Both the position numbers and the translations under genes were made by a program. Of a DNA stretch of 64,000 bases, positions 55,186 to 64,000 are shown in pieces (position 1 is the stretch's first letter; every line of letters begins with the position of its first letter). The notes under the pieces are model-generated. The model was not told the origin of the DNA. It ran no database searches and saw only the letters and a program-made list of their open reading frames with translations. The stretch spans positions 1-64,000 of the forward strand of contig NZ_AJLK01000201.1 in assembly GCF_000317205.1 (NCBI RefSeq), given 5' to 3'. Origin of the DNA: Fischerella muscicola PCC 7414. GTDB lineage: Bacteria; Cyanobacteriota; Cyanobacteriia; Cyanobacteriales; Nostocaceae.

Positions 55186-55627
55186 AAATACCTATTTAGA
55201 TTTGATATTAAGAGTTTTGAAGTTTTATTTTTTAGTAGGTAAGGCAAATGCGTATTTAAAAAATTTCTGACTGACTAAGTTAATTAGGAATTATGAATTC
55301 ATTATCAAGATTTTTGTGAGTTCTTCCCTCAAATTTGCAGTGGGAATATAAAGAAAATATTTTTTACTAAACTCCTCGATCAAATCAGATAAGCTAGCAA
55401 TTTTATCTTCGGAATGATTAATTCTGAGTTCAATTTATATATCCAATAAATCAACTCAGAATTCAATGTTTAAGATTATTCTAAGTCTTAAATCTTAAAT
55501 TCTGGTTTTTCTTACTCAAAATTTAAACTTTTGTACAGATATACATTTAGTACTTTGAAACTTATTGAGCTAAAAAAAAGATTTATAAGCAAAATTATTT
55601 ATTGAACTTATTTATTCACGTATTTAC
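55186..55627. other. AT-rich gap with a possible short coding remnant
   Basis: About 440 bp. A 47-codon minus-strand frame at 55291-55434 reads protein-like (KIASLSDLIEEFSKKYFLYI, then PTANLREELTKILIMNS) but has no start or known motif. The rest shows no gene. Confidence 0.35.
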
Positions 55628-55872
55628 TCATTTTCTCTTTAAATATCTTTCATTATCTTCATCAATTGCTAGTCTATCAAACTCGATATTTCTCTCTCAA
55701 TCAGATTGAGATTCCAAGTTGGACAACCAGTAGTTAAATAATCATACTCCTTATAATCACTGATATCTGATTGGAGAAACTCGTATAAATTTGCTACATA
55801 ATTACCGAACTTATCCTGAATTATTTCAGCAAAGGAAAAACTTTTATTTGTTGTGTATCGGTGTTCGTTTTC
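55628..55872 (-). pseudogene. Flavodoxin remnant, internally deleted
   Basis: A minus-strand frame reads SFAEIIQDKFGNYVANLYEF, then DYKEYDYLTTGCPTWNLNLI, ending ISSLID and a TAG at 55669. This matches the flavodoxin N-terminal part (SVAEIIRDEFG..., NDYQYLIIGCPTWNIGELQ). In the +1 frame immediately around it, RLAIDEDNERYLK follows to a TGA at 55628, matching the flavodoxin C-terminal GLALDEDN-x-x-x-L. The middle of the protein (FMN-binding second loop and core) is missing, as is the first strand with the P-loop. So an flavodoxin-like gene has been reduced to its ends. It lies directly downstream of dnaE-N. Confidence 0.7.
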
Positions 55873-55906
55873 TTAGAATAAAAATTTTTCTCCTACTTCT
55901 ATAATT

Positions 55907-56215
55907 TTATTCCGGCAATCCTTTCACTTGTAGTAAATCTAATCCCCTGGCAAATATTTCATCAATCGGCAACATTTGCCTATCAATAGTCATAAATTTA
56001 TGGTCTTTTGTTGCTCGAATTACTGAACCATCTTCTAAACCGTATTCAAACACTTCTTGATAGCCGCGATTATGCCACTGAGCAATAGTTTGTGTACACA
56101 CATAACCATTATTATCAACAGTATAAACACTACACTCAATTCTTTTTTCTACAATTTCCCCAATGGGCAAAAATCCATATTCTACAGTCAAAATTTCAGT
56201 TTCATAACTCAAGCA
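55907..56215 (-). other. DnaE split-intein N-fragment (IntN)
   Basis: 102 residues plus stop. It begins at Cys1 ([14 protein letters not shown]), contains block B ([18 protein letters not shown], Thr69/His72), and ends [11 protein letters not shown]. The sequence is close to the well-known Nostoc DnaE split intein, with GLEDG where many have CLEDG. It splices in trans with a C-terminal fragment of about 36 residues encoded with dnaE-C. Block A, block N2 and block B are intact, so it is likely functional. Confidence 0.96.
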
Positions 56216-58540
56216 ATATTCGGCAAATTTTAACATCTGCTCGAATAATTCCTCAGCAATTTGTTGTTTTACACCATTTTTTGCTGCGCCATCAATAAAT
56301 TTTTCTCGCTGCTTCTGCATCTCTGAGACTTTCTTTTTACCCATCGCCCGCCGCAGCAAATCAGCTTGACCTAAGGAATATCCAGCCATATCTTGAGCAA
56401 TTTTCATAATTTGCTCTTGATAAACCATAATTCCATAGGTTTCATCTAAAATCGGTTCTAAAATTGTGTGTTCATAATCTATTTTTTCGCGACCATGTTT
56501 GCGGTTAATAAATTTCGGAATCAACCCCGCATCTAATGGTCCTGGTCGATACAGTGCCAAAATCGAAGAAATATCTTCTATATTGGAAGGTTTCAAATCG
56601 CGTACTATCTGACGCATTCCAGAAGATTCTAATTGAAATACACCCTCTAATTCACCTGCTTCTAATAATTCATAGGTTTTCTTCACATCTGGGGGAAGTT
56701 TTGCACCTTCTCCACCTTTTGCTAATATTTTCTGGGCTTTTCTTTCCTGGGCAGTAATTACATAGGGATCAATTTTAAATCCATGATTCTTTTCAATTAA
56801 TTCGATGGTTTTCTGAATCATGCTTAGATTCTTTAAGCCGAGAAAGTCCATTTTTAACAAACCCAGTGATTCTAAATCTTCCATGAAATACTGGGTAATA
56901 ACAGAACCATCGTTATTTTTTTGGAGTGGAACAATTTCATCTAATGGATCAGCAGAAATGACTACACCTGCTGCATGAACACCAAAAGTTTTGTTAGTCC
57001 CCTCAATCCGAATTGCCATATCTACCCAATGGCGCACTCTCGGATCGTTTTCGTATCTAGCTTTAAATTCTGGTTCGGGAGTATCATCAGAAATCATCAC
57101 CTTCAACTTAGCTGGTTTTCCTCGTGAAACGGGAATCAATTTTGCCATTTTGTCTGCTTCTGCATAAGGAATGTTTAACACTCTGGCAACATCTTTTAAG
57201 ACTGCTTTGGAAGTCAGACGGTTAAAAGTGATAATTTGGGCTACTCTTTCTGTGCCATATTTTTCTGTTACATATTCTATGACTTTATCCCGTTGAGAAA
57301 TACAGAAATCCGTATCAATATCTGGCATTGATTTCCGTTCTGGATTGAGAAATCTTTCAAAGAGTAAGCCATGATGTACAGGATCTATATTGGTAATTCC
57401 CATTGTGTAGGCTACCAAAGAACCGGCGGCAGATCCACGACCTGGGCCAACCGGAATATCATGATCTCGAGCAAATTTGATGTAGTCCCACACAACTAAA
57501 AAATAGGTGGAAAAACCCATTTGCTGAATCATTTTTAATTCATATTCCAGCCTCTCTTTGTAAACTTGATCTATTTCGTTACGGGATTTACGATTTAGTT
57601 TTTGTAGGAGTCCTTGCCAGGCAATTTCTTCTACGTAAGTATCAGCAGTATGACCAGATGGAATCGGATAATTGGGAATCCGAGGCTCACCCAAAATATT
57701 ATATGGTTCGATTTTATCTGCTACTTCTACAGTATTAGCGATCGCTTCTTCAATGACATCATCCGGCAAATGGTCACGAAATAGCTGTTTCATCTCTTCA
57801 GCGGATTTTAAATACTCTGTACCGCTGTAACGCATCCGGTTATCTTCAACAATTAATTTCCCAGTTTGAATACACAATAAGGCGTCGTGTGCTTCGACGT
57901 CATAACAGGAAATATAATGGGAATCATTGGTAGCGACAATTTTTATGCCTAATTCCCGCGCGATTTTGACAATTTCAACATTGACAATCCGGTCTTCTGG
58001 GGAACCGTGGTCTTGAATTTCTAGATAATAATCTTCACCAAATACATCTTTATACCATTGAGCGACTCGGCGGGCTGCATCTAGTTTTCCAGCTAGAATT
58101 GCCTGGGGTATTTCTCCACCCAAACAGGCACTAGTAACTATTAAATCTTCGTGATGTTCTTTAAGTAAATCTTTACTAATACAAGGACGGGAAAAAATTC
58201 CTTTTCCTTGTACACCTTGGAGATGAGAAATTGATGTTAATTTAACTAAATTTTTATAACCTTTAGTATTTTTGGCTAAAACAATTTGATGATAACGGGG
58301 ACGGCGTTCTTGTTTGGTAATATCGCCGTTGATAATATACATTTCATTGCCAATAATTGGCTTAATATTTTTATTGCGACAGATTTTTATGAGTTCGATC
58401 GCACCATACATGACACCATGATCCGTCAAAGCGATCGCTTTAATACCTAGTTCGATGGCACGATCCACCAAATCTGGTAGTTGACTAGCACCATCCAACA
58501 GACTGTAGTCGCTATGAATGTGCAAAGGAACGAAGGACAT
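55907..58540 (-). CDS. dnaE: DNA polymerase III alpha subunit, N-terminal split part (DnaE-N) with intein N-half
   Basis: 877 aa. It starts [20 protein letters not shown] with the PHP domain, continues through the polymerase palm ([22 protein letters not shown] with catalytic Asp) and stops inside the gene at QMLKFAEYC. The last 102 residues are a split-intein N-half (starting [14 protein letters not shown]). The remaining DnaE-C with IntC is not in this window and must be encoded elsewhere; trans-splicing joins the two. Start at the ATG at 58540; an upstream frame-open start at 58609 would add 23 residues of repeat-derived sequence and is rejected. Key replicative polymerase. Confidence 0.97.
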   Translation of the reverse strand: MSFVPLHIHSDYSLLDGASQLPDLVDRAIELGIKAIALTDHGVMYGAIELIKICRNKNIKPIIGNEMYIINGDITKQERRPRYHQIVLAKNTKGYKNLVKLTSISHLQGVQGKGIFSRPCISKDLLKEHHEDLIVTSACLGGEIPQAILAGKLDAARRVAQWYKDVFGEDYYLEIQDHGSPEDRIVNVEIVKIARELGIKIVATNDSHYISCYDVEAHDALLCIQTGKLIVEDNRMRYSGTEYLKSAEEMKQLFRDHLPDDVIEEAIANTVEVADKIEPYNILGEPRIPNYPIPSGHTADTYVEEIAWQGLLQKLNRKSRNEIDQVYKERLEYELKMIQQMGFSTYFLVVWDYIKFARDHDIPVGPGRGSAAGSLVAYTMGITNIDPVHHGLLFERFLNPERKSMPDIDTDFCISQRDKVIEYVTEKYGTERVAQIITFNRLTSKAVLKDVARVLNIPYAEADKMAKLIPVSRGKPAKLKVMISDDTPEPEFKARYENDPRVRHWVDMAIRIEGTNKTFGVHAAGVVISADPLDEIVPLQKNNDGSVITQYFMEDLESLGLLKMDFLGLKNLSMIQKTIELIEKNHGFKIDPYVITAQERKAQKILAKGGEGAKLPPDVKKTYELLEAGELEGVFQLESSGMRQIVRDLKPSNIEDISSILALYRPGPLDAGLIPKFINRKHGREKIDYEHTILEPILDETYGIMVYQEQIMKIAQDMAGYSLGQADLLRRAMGKKKVSEMQKQREKFIDGAAKNGVKQQIAEELFEQMLKFAEYCLSYETEILTVEYGFLPIGEIVEKRIECSVYTVDNNGYVCTQTIAQWHNRGYQEVFEYGLEDGSVIRATKDHKFMTIDRQMLPIDEIFARGLDLLQVKGLPE

Positions 58541-58756
58541 AAGGGAACAGTTAACAGTTATCAGTGAACAGTTATCAGTGTACGACGTGAAGCAAATAAA
58601 CGCCACCAAAGCTCTCTAGCGAACCAAGTTATCAAACTGAATAACTGATCACTGAATAACGCTTAGTTTGCCAACATTAAGACTTATATTTTTTAGAAAA
58701 ATTACCTTGGCAAAGTGTTGTTTTAATGGTGACATGACCAGCCTATTCCTTAAGCA

Positions 58757-60037
58757 ATGAATGAAATAGACAGCATCGAACAGCCAGAAAAAAAAGGCCA
58801 TCGTTGGTGGCAGAAAATCCCGTTGACATTGCAAATCATCATCGCCTTAATTTTAGCGATCGCAGTAGGGGTTGCACTAGGTGCAGGCAACCCCAGCCCA
58901 GCCAATGAAGCCTTAATCAAAAATTTAGCGATTCCCGCAGAATTGATACTTAAGGCTCTCCGTGCCCTGGCTCCACCGTTGATTTTGGTTGCAGTGCTGC
59001 ATACTTTTATGACGGCTAATATTCCTGGTACTGCCGGACGTCGCTTGGCGGTGCTACTGTTCACCAACACTACAGTAGCAATATTTATCGGACTTTTGGT
59101 GGCAAATGTCCTGCGTCCTGGTACATGGGGACGTTTGTCAGATCCGGGTGGTACAGGCTCAGCCCAGCAAAAATTTGATCCGTGGGGACTCATTCAAGAC
59201 GCTGTACCAAAAGCAATCCTTGAGCCTTTGGTAAATAACAATGTTATCCAGCTAATTGTGATTGCCTTATCTTTTGGTATTGTCCTGCGTGCCATCAAAT
59301 CAGAGATGGTGTCTCAAGGCAAAAATGAATTCAAGCCCATTGAAGACGTAATTGCCATTTTGTTTGAGGCTGTGATCCGTATCCTTAATTGGGTAATTGC
59401 TTTAGTTCCCTTGGCTGTTTTTGGTATTGTCTCTTACACTGTTGCCAAAGAAGGATTCGAGCCGTTTATCTCTTTAGGGGCGTTTATTATAGCGGTGCTA
59501 ATAGCACTGGCTTTGCAAGCTTGTTACTACCTCAGTAGAGTCAGATTTGGTTCTTGGGTAAAACCACTGAATTTCTTGCGTGGTGGTTCCGATGCTTTTT
59601 TGATGGCTTTTTCTACATCTTCTTCCGGCGCAACAATGCCTGTCACCTTTGAAGTTTTGCAAGATAAAATTGGCTTACGGGAATCTTCCGCAGCTTTGGG
59701 GGCATTAGTCGGGGCGAATTTTAATAATGATGGTACGGCTCTTTACGAAGCAATGTCTGCTTTGTTCATTTCCCAAGTATTGGGACAACATTTAAATCTT
59801 GGGCAGCAACTTCTTGTCGTTCTCACTTCAATTTTTGCCTCAGTTGGTGCGGCTAATATTCCCAATGCCGGACTAGTGACTATGACTCTTGTATTCACTT
59901 CGGTTGGTTTGCCTACACAATATATTGCCGTACTTGTAACCGTAGACTGGTTTTTAGATCGCTGCCGTACTGCTATTAATGTAATGGGAGATATGACTGT
60001 CAGTGCTTTACTAGATGGTAAGAGGGATAGGGGATAG
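58757..60037 (+). CDS. Dicarboxylate/amino acid:cation symporter (DAACS)
   Basis: 426 aa glutamate-transporter-family (GltP/DctA) protein. The serine-rich HP1 motif SSSGATMP (canonical SSSAATLP), TM7 GANFNNDGTALYEA (canonical NMDGT, here NNDGT) and TM8 DWFLDRCRTAINVMGD define the substrate and Na+/H+ sites. About eight spans plus two hairpins. Substrate could be glutamate or C4-dicarboxylates; the NNDGT variant is unusual for the Na+-binding NMDGT, so coupling may differ. ATG at 58757 (MNEIDSIEQPEKKG). Confidence 0.93.
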   Translation: MNEIDSIEQPEKKGHRWWQKIPLTLQIIIALILAIAVGVALGAGNPSPANEALIKNLAIPAELILKALRALAPPLILVAVLHTFMTANIPGTAGRRLAVLLFTNTTVAIFIGLLVANVLRPGTWGRLSDPGGTGSAQQKFDPWGLIQDAVPKAILEPLVNNNVIQLIVIALSFGIVLRAIKSEMVSQGKNEFKPIEDVIAILFEAVIRILNWVIALVPLAVFGIVSYTVAKEGFEPFISLGAFIIAVLIALALQACYYLSRVRFGSWVKPLNFLRGGSDAFLMAFSTSSSGATMPVTFEVLQDKIGLRESSAALGALVGANFNNDGTALYEAMSALFISQVLGQHLNLGQQLLVVLTSIFASVGAANIPNAGLVTMTLVFTSVGLPTQYIAVLVTVDWFLDRCRTAINVMGDMTVSALLDGKRDRG

Positions 60038-60889
60038 GGGATAGGGGAGACAAATAATCAGTTATCAGTTATCAATTATCAGTTATCAAATTAAACCGAT
60101 CACTGTTAACTGTTAACTGATTTATGCCCGATCCCCGATTACCTATTCCCTAACTTGAAAAAGGCCCCTTAGCGTCACATTCCCTATGCCAGCATTTTTT
60201 GAGAAGTTCTATTCTGTAGAGATGAGCGAAGCGTCGAGGATTCAATACTAATTTAGTATTAGAACTAAACAAAGGCTGATTGAGATATTGCAACAGAGGG
60301 AATTTGAGCTTGGTGTGTTTTGGAGTCATAGGAGCAGGACAATACTATAAGATCAAACTTCGTAGCACTAGAAAGCACCCATTTTAAAAGGTGCCGATTA
60401 CTTAATTGCCTAGTTAAACCGTACACAATGTATATTCAGTTGTCCTTAGGGCAATTGCGGAAAAAATGGGAAGCTAATTGCTCAATTTTGTATGTAAATT
60501 TTTTATAGGTATCTTAAATAACCATTTATATTCGTGAATTAACATAAACATATAAGCACAAGCGGTTAACTTACTGTCTCTTCTAGCTTTCATAGAATCT
60601 ATCCGGAATTCTTCAGATGCTTCTCACAGGGGTTAGTTTACAAACCTATTTCTAAACCCTGTATACCTATACCTACTCTTTTCCTACGGTAATTAAGAGC
60701 TTGTGTCAATATAAATTTTGTAAAGGCGATCACTTGTTAGGCTGATTTACCATAATAATTGGTAATTAAGATACTGATGGTTTTCCCATGCCCAATGCCC
60801 AAGCTTTATATCGTAAAGCCGAACTTGATATAAGGTGACTCTGGCTGTGAATGAGACTGGAAGACTGGCATGTTTGGCCAAGCAGGAAT
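60038..60889. other. 852-bp gap downstream of the symporter gene
   Basis: It contains GGGGATAGGGGATAGGGGAG (60031-60050), TTATCAGTTATCAATTATCA short repeats (60060-60110), and then a long stretch with no recognisable gene, RNA or transposon. I looked for coding remnants on both strands and found none convincing. Confidence 0.4.
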
Positions 60890-62635
60890 TTAGGGTTTCT
60901 GTTGACGATGGTTCGCAGCCTGTGTTAGCAAAGATTCTGCAAAAGCGATCGCTTCTTGGGCTGATTTGCCACCTGCTAGCTGAGCTAGTTCTTCCCGACG
61001 TTTAGTTAAGTTATCCAAGGTAGTAATACGTACAACAGTACGTTCTTCACTAGAGCCATTGTGTTCTTTGTTACCTTTTATTTGATTGATCACCTGTTTA
61101 TCTACGCGGAAGTGCCGATCTGCCATCGCCGCAACTAAAGGTTGGTGTGTCACACATAATACTTGGTGAAATTGACTTAATTGGTGTAGTTTTTCAGCGA
61201 TCGCCTGTGCTACTCTCCCAGAAACACCGACATCAATTTCGTCAAATACCATTGTTCCCGCCGTCTCTGCTTGGGAAAAACAAGCTTTCAGCGCCAGCAA
61301 AAATCTACTCATTTCCCCACCAGAGGCGATTTCTGATAGAGGTTGTAGTGGTTCTCCGGGGTTGGGGCTAAACATGAATGTAATTTTGTCTGCGCCAACA
61401 ATAGTTGGAGGAATGATGGCAATTTCCACTTGAAACTGTACCTTTTCCATCGCCAAAGGTTTTAGTTCCCTGATCAGTTTGGCTTCTAATTTGGCTGCGG
61501 CGGTACGACGTAATTGTGTTAACTTTTGGCAAGCTTGTGTCAGCTTTGCCAAACACTCTGCTTGTTGTATTTCTAAACTTTCTATTGATTGCTCACTGTC
61601 GTTGAGTTCGGCTAACTCGGCTTGGATGCGCTGGTAATAAGCGATCGCTTCAGCGAGTGTCGGCCCATACTTCCGACAGATTTGCTTTAATTCCCGAATT
61701 CTTTCTTCTACCTCTTCCAAACGCTGGGGATCTGCCTCCAAGCTTTCCCCATAAGCATTAATTTGCCTGGCTACCTCTACCACTGTTGCTTGAGCATCCC
61801 TCACCAAGTCCAACAGCGTTTGCATTTGGGAGTCGTATTCTACCATGTCACTCAAGACCGTTTCGCTATCTCCTAGTAAATCTGTGGCAGTTGGCGCTTC
61901 GCCATCGTTTTGGTACAAAGCTTGGTATACTTTGTAACTCATCTGTTGGAGTTCGACCACATGATTCAGGCGTTGCCGTTCTTGTTGGAGTTGCTCTAGT
62001 TCATCGGGTTCAGTGAGGTTAACTTCTCCTAGTTCCTTGACTTGGTAAGTCAGTAAGTCCAGCTGTTGCAGGCGTTCCCGTTCTGATGTCCGGCGTTTTT
62101 CTAAGGCTTGGTGCGCTTGTTGATAGGCACTAAAGGCATTGGCGACTTCTTGGCGTTGCTGCAAAACAGACTCACCACCGTAGGCATCCAACCAGTCGCG
62201 AATTTGGGCAGATTGCCCGACTAAGACTGTTTGCCCTTGGGCAGTAATTTCTACTAAGCGATCGCGTAGTTCTGACATGAATTGCTGATTTACCAACACT
62301 CCATTGATTCGCGATCGACTCCGTACTTTCCCGGAAGTAGCTGTAATTTCTCGACTGATAAATATAGAGTTTTCTTCAATCAAGTCTATTTCTTGTTCGG
62401 TTAACCAGGCTGCTAAAGCAGAATTAGAAGTAAAAGTTGCTTCTACCATTGCCCGATTTGTACCAGTGCGAATCACGCGACTAGAAACTTTTCCGCCTAA
62501 TACCGCATCAATCGCATCCAAGATAATTGACTTTCCGGCGCCGGTTTCGCCTGTCAACACATTTAGTCCAGCGCCAAACTCTAATTCCAATTGGTCAATT
62601 AGGGCAAAATTTTCTATTCGCAAAAGAGATAACAT
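60890..62635 (-). CDS. recN: DNA repair protein RecN
   Basis: 581-aa SMC-like ATPase of double-strand break repair. Walker A GETGAGKSIILDAIDAVLGG near the N-terminus, a coiled-coil middle (two helices around residue 170-350), the signature ASGGEMSRFLLALKACF and Walker B TMVFDEIDVGVSG near the C-terminus, then HQPLVAAMADRHF. The ATG at 62635 (MLSLLRIENFALIDQLEL) is the usual RecN start; an upstream frame-open start at 62689 is not supported. Single gene. Confidence 0.96.
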   Translation of the reverse strand: MLSLLRIENFALIDQLELEFGAGLNVLTGETGAGKSIILDAIDAVLGGKVSSRVIRTGTNRAMVEATFTSNSALAAWLTEQEIDLIEENSIFISREITATSGKVRSRSRINGVLVNQQFMSELRDRLVEITAQGQTVLVGQSAQIRDWLDAYGGESVLQQRQEVANAFSAYQQAHQALEKRRTSERERLQQLDLLTYQVKELGEVNLTEPDELEQLQQERQRLNHVVELQQMSYKVYQALYQNDGEAPTATDLLGDSETVLSDMVEYDSQMQTLLDLVRDAQATVVEVARQINAYGESLEADPQRLEEVEERIRELKQICRKYGPTLAEAIAYYQRIQAELAELNDSEQSIESLEIQQAECLAKLTQACQKLTQLRRTAAAKLEAKLIRELKPLAMEKVQFQVEIAIIPPTIVGADKITFMFSPNPGEPLQPLSEIASGGEMSRFLLALKACFSQAETAGTMVFDEIDVGVSGRVAQAIAEKLHQLSQFHQVLCVTHQPLVAAMADRHFRVDKQVINQIKGNKEHNGSSEERTVVRITTLDNLTKRREELAQLAGGKSAQEAIAFAESLLTQAANHRQQKP

Positions 62636-63075
62636 TGAGTCATCCGAGTTTTGGATTTTAGAGCCACTGCGCCCTAATGGTTCTCCCATTTAGCACGTGG
62701 CGTGATTGTGGATTGATTCTACTAAATAAATTTGCTGGCTTTTCCCATCCAGAAGTTATTGGTTAAATTCTCCGTCAGGGTAGAAGCCTAATAGATTTTA
62801 CTTAAAACATACTAAAGATTGTGTGTTTGCACCCTGCAATACTGAGAAACTAAATGTATTAAGCAAGCCCTTTTTAGGGATACCAAAACTAGTTTAGTTG
62901 GATTTTTGGATCTTGGCCGAGACAATAGACTTTCTTCATAGGTTAGGGGATCGGGGATCGGGGATCAGGGGTCAGGAAATAATTTAGTTCCTAGTCCCGA
63001 GTCCCTTCCAATTCCCAACCTTCCTACAAATTGTTACAATACTTAACAAGTCAACTCTGATGCGGTGGTAAGCTC
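62636..63075. other. Intergenic region between recN and the ABC1 kinase gene
   Basis: 440 bp containing GGGGATCGGGGATCGGGGAT (62946-62965) and a CCTAGTCCCGAGTCCC piece. It holds the divergent promoters. No gene seen. Confidence 0.4.
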
Positions 63076-64000
63076 ATGAATGCGAAGACTGTTTCCCCTA
63101 CTTCCCAAATAGATCATGAAGTAGTTCCAGAAAATGGTACAAAAACGTCCATTGTGAGTTTACCAGCAGCAGAAGAAATGCAAAAACCCAATACAGCGCT
63201 GGTGATTTCAAAAAGCGAATCTGAGGCTTTACGATACAACCCTCAGAACATAGCCATATATTACGGCAGCCGTCCCCTGAAAGTTTTACGACGCATCATC
63301 ACAGTTTTAACGCCAGCAATCAGATTTGCTTTGGGTATATGGTGGGATAGTAAACGGGGAATTGTAGTCAAAAATGACCGTCGCCGGGCAATTCAATTGC
63401 GACAAATCCTAACCAGGCTGGGGCCTGCCTACATTAAAATTGGACAAGCTTTATCTACTCGACCAGATTTGGTTCCTCCCGCGTATTTAGAGGAACTGAC
63501 GCAGTTACAAGACAAATTACCGCCTTTCCCGAATGAAATAGCCTACCAATTCATCCAAGAAGAACTAGGCGCACCTCCTCAAGAAATTTATACTGAACTT
63601 TCGCCAGAACCAATTGCTGCTGCTTCCTTGGGGCAAGTTTATAAAGGTAAGTTGAGTACTGGCGAAGAAGTTGCCGTTAAAGTCCAACGTCCTGACTTAC
63701 GAGAACGCATTACTATTGACTTATATATCCTGCGTCGGCTGGCGGGATGGGCACAGAAAAACTTTAAACGTATCCGTAGTGACTTGGTGGGTATCCTCGA
63801 TGAATTGGGCGATCGCATCTTTGAAGAGATGGATTACATTCACGAAGGAGAAAATGCTGAGCGATTCTATCAGTTATACGGTCATATTAAAGACGTTTAC
63901 GTACCGAAAATTTACTGGGAATACACCAATCGTCGGGTTTTGACGATGGAGTGGATTGAAGGTACGAAATTAACTAATACACAAGAGATCAAAGCCGAAG
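63076..64000 (+). CDS. ABC1/AarF (UbiB) family atypical kinase, 3'-truncated by window edge
   Basis: The frame opens at ATG 63076 (MNAKTVSPTSQIDHEV) and is open to the end of the window, 308 codons. After a polar N-terminus come the family's motifs: TRLGPAYIKIGQALSTRPDL (KxGQ), LPPFPNEIAYQFIQEELGAP, AAASLGQVYKGKL (A-rich loop replacing the Gly-rich loop), VAVKVQRPDLRE (Lys), and EEMDYIHEGENAERF (ExD). Members support ubiquinone/plastoquinone metabolism and are numerous in cyanobacteria and chloroplasts (ABC1K). The C-terminal part lies outside the window. No strong Shine-Dalgarno. Confidence 0.93.
   Translation, partial: MNAKTVSPTSQIDHEVVPENGTKTSIVSLPAAEEMQKPNTALVISKSESEALRYNPQNIAIYYGSRPLKVLRRIITVLTPAIRFALGIWWDSKRGIVVKNDRRRAIQLRQILTRLGPAYIKIGQALSTRPDLVPPAYLEELTQLQDKLPPFPNEIAYQFIQEELGAPPQEIYTELSPEPIAAASLGQVYKGKLSTGEEVAVKVQRPDLRERITIDLYILRRLAGWAQKNFKRIRSDLVGILDELGDRIFEEMDYIHEGENAERFYQLYGHIKDVYVPKIYWEYTNRRVLTMEWIEGTKLTNTQEIKAE

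Noticed and set aside
55291-55434. Minus-strand 47-codon frame
   Set aside because: Protein-like composition but no start, no ribosome site and no recognised motif; kept only as a note.
58541-58609. Longer N-terminus of DnaE
   Set aside because: The extra residues come from TTATCAGTGAACAGT-type repeats, and DnaE homologues start at [13 protein letters not shown].
60038-60889. Hidden gene in the 852-bp gap
   Set aside because: No frame on either strand shows coding character, start site or family motif.

Overview
The window is a stretch of cyanobacterial chromosome, most probably from a filamentous, heterocystous-type (Nostocales) species. The evidence is: psbC (photosystem II CP43) at the left edge; many HIP1 octamers (GCGATCGC); a ClpR/ClpP3-type gene pair; a cyAbrB2 regulator; a dnaE gene that ends in a split-intein N-half; three Uma2-family genes; and gene gaps filled with short interspersed repeats of the kind common in Nostoc relatives (CAACCAA and AACAAACAACAATC arrays, GGGGAGGTGGGG tracts, AGACGTGCCATGGCACGTCT palindromes). 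I see no rRNA gene, no intact tRNA gene, no CRISPR array, no intact insertion sequence and no prophage.

Layout. 1-6.7 kb: psbC (5' end outside the window), a small MITE-like element, a Ser/Thr kinase with a YARHG tail, a 159-aa hypothetical followed by an in-frame heptad-coding repeat beyond its stop, a Uma2 gene, RNase III and a J-domain protein. 6.9-11.4 kb: clpR-clpP, a VWA protein, a VOC protein, and a two-gene cassette (ribbon-helix-helix plus zinc ribbon). 11.6-19.1 kb: an envelope-glycosylation-like block with three GT39/ArnT-like integral membrane glycosyltransferases and a large membrane/coiled-coil protein. 19.3-25.8 kb: ClC channel, cyAbrB2, Rrf2 regulator, cobD/cbiB, pyrR, a transposase remnant and a small conserved ORF. 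26-33 kb: a methyltransferase, a secreted basic peptide, an FAD oxidoreductase, a decayed DUF4365-like gene, pepP and a second Uma2 gene. 33-39.7 kb: an OafA-type acyltransferase, two tandem seven-repeat FG-GAP proteins and a second methyltransferase. 40-46.3 kb: ABC-2 permease, MarC, nitrilase, a coiled-coil protein overlapping coaD, lgt and a TPR protein. 46.5-54.1 kb: an EF-G-like GTPase, a third Uma2 gene, a livM-livG-livF block, a cupin and gap1-type GAPDH. 54.4-64 kb: an alpha/beta-hydrolase-like protein without the usual nucleophile, a flavodoxin remnant, dnaE-N with its intein half, a DAACS symporter, recN and the start of an ABC1/UbiB kinase running off the right edge.

Most genes are housekeeping genes in single-gene units. 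The clear co-directional groups are clpR-clpP, the RHH/zinc-ribbon pair, coaD/coiled-coil and livMGF. The most unusual features are: (i) a 21-bp tandem repeat whose frame encodes a heptad pattern directly after the TAA of the 3865-4341 gene; (ii) an internally deleted flavodoxin pseudogene downstream of dnaE-N; (iii) an EF-G paralogue lacking the catalytic His; (iv) twin seven-repeat propeller-like proteins without signal peptides; and (v) a set of small hairpins with shared TTTA loops between them. None of these is proven to be a new system; each is given below with a decisive test.
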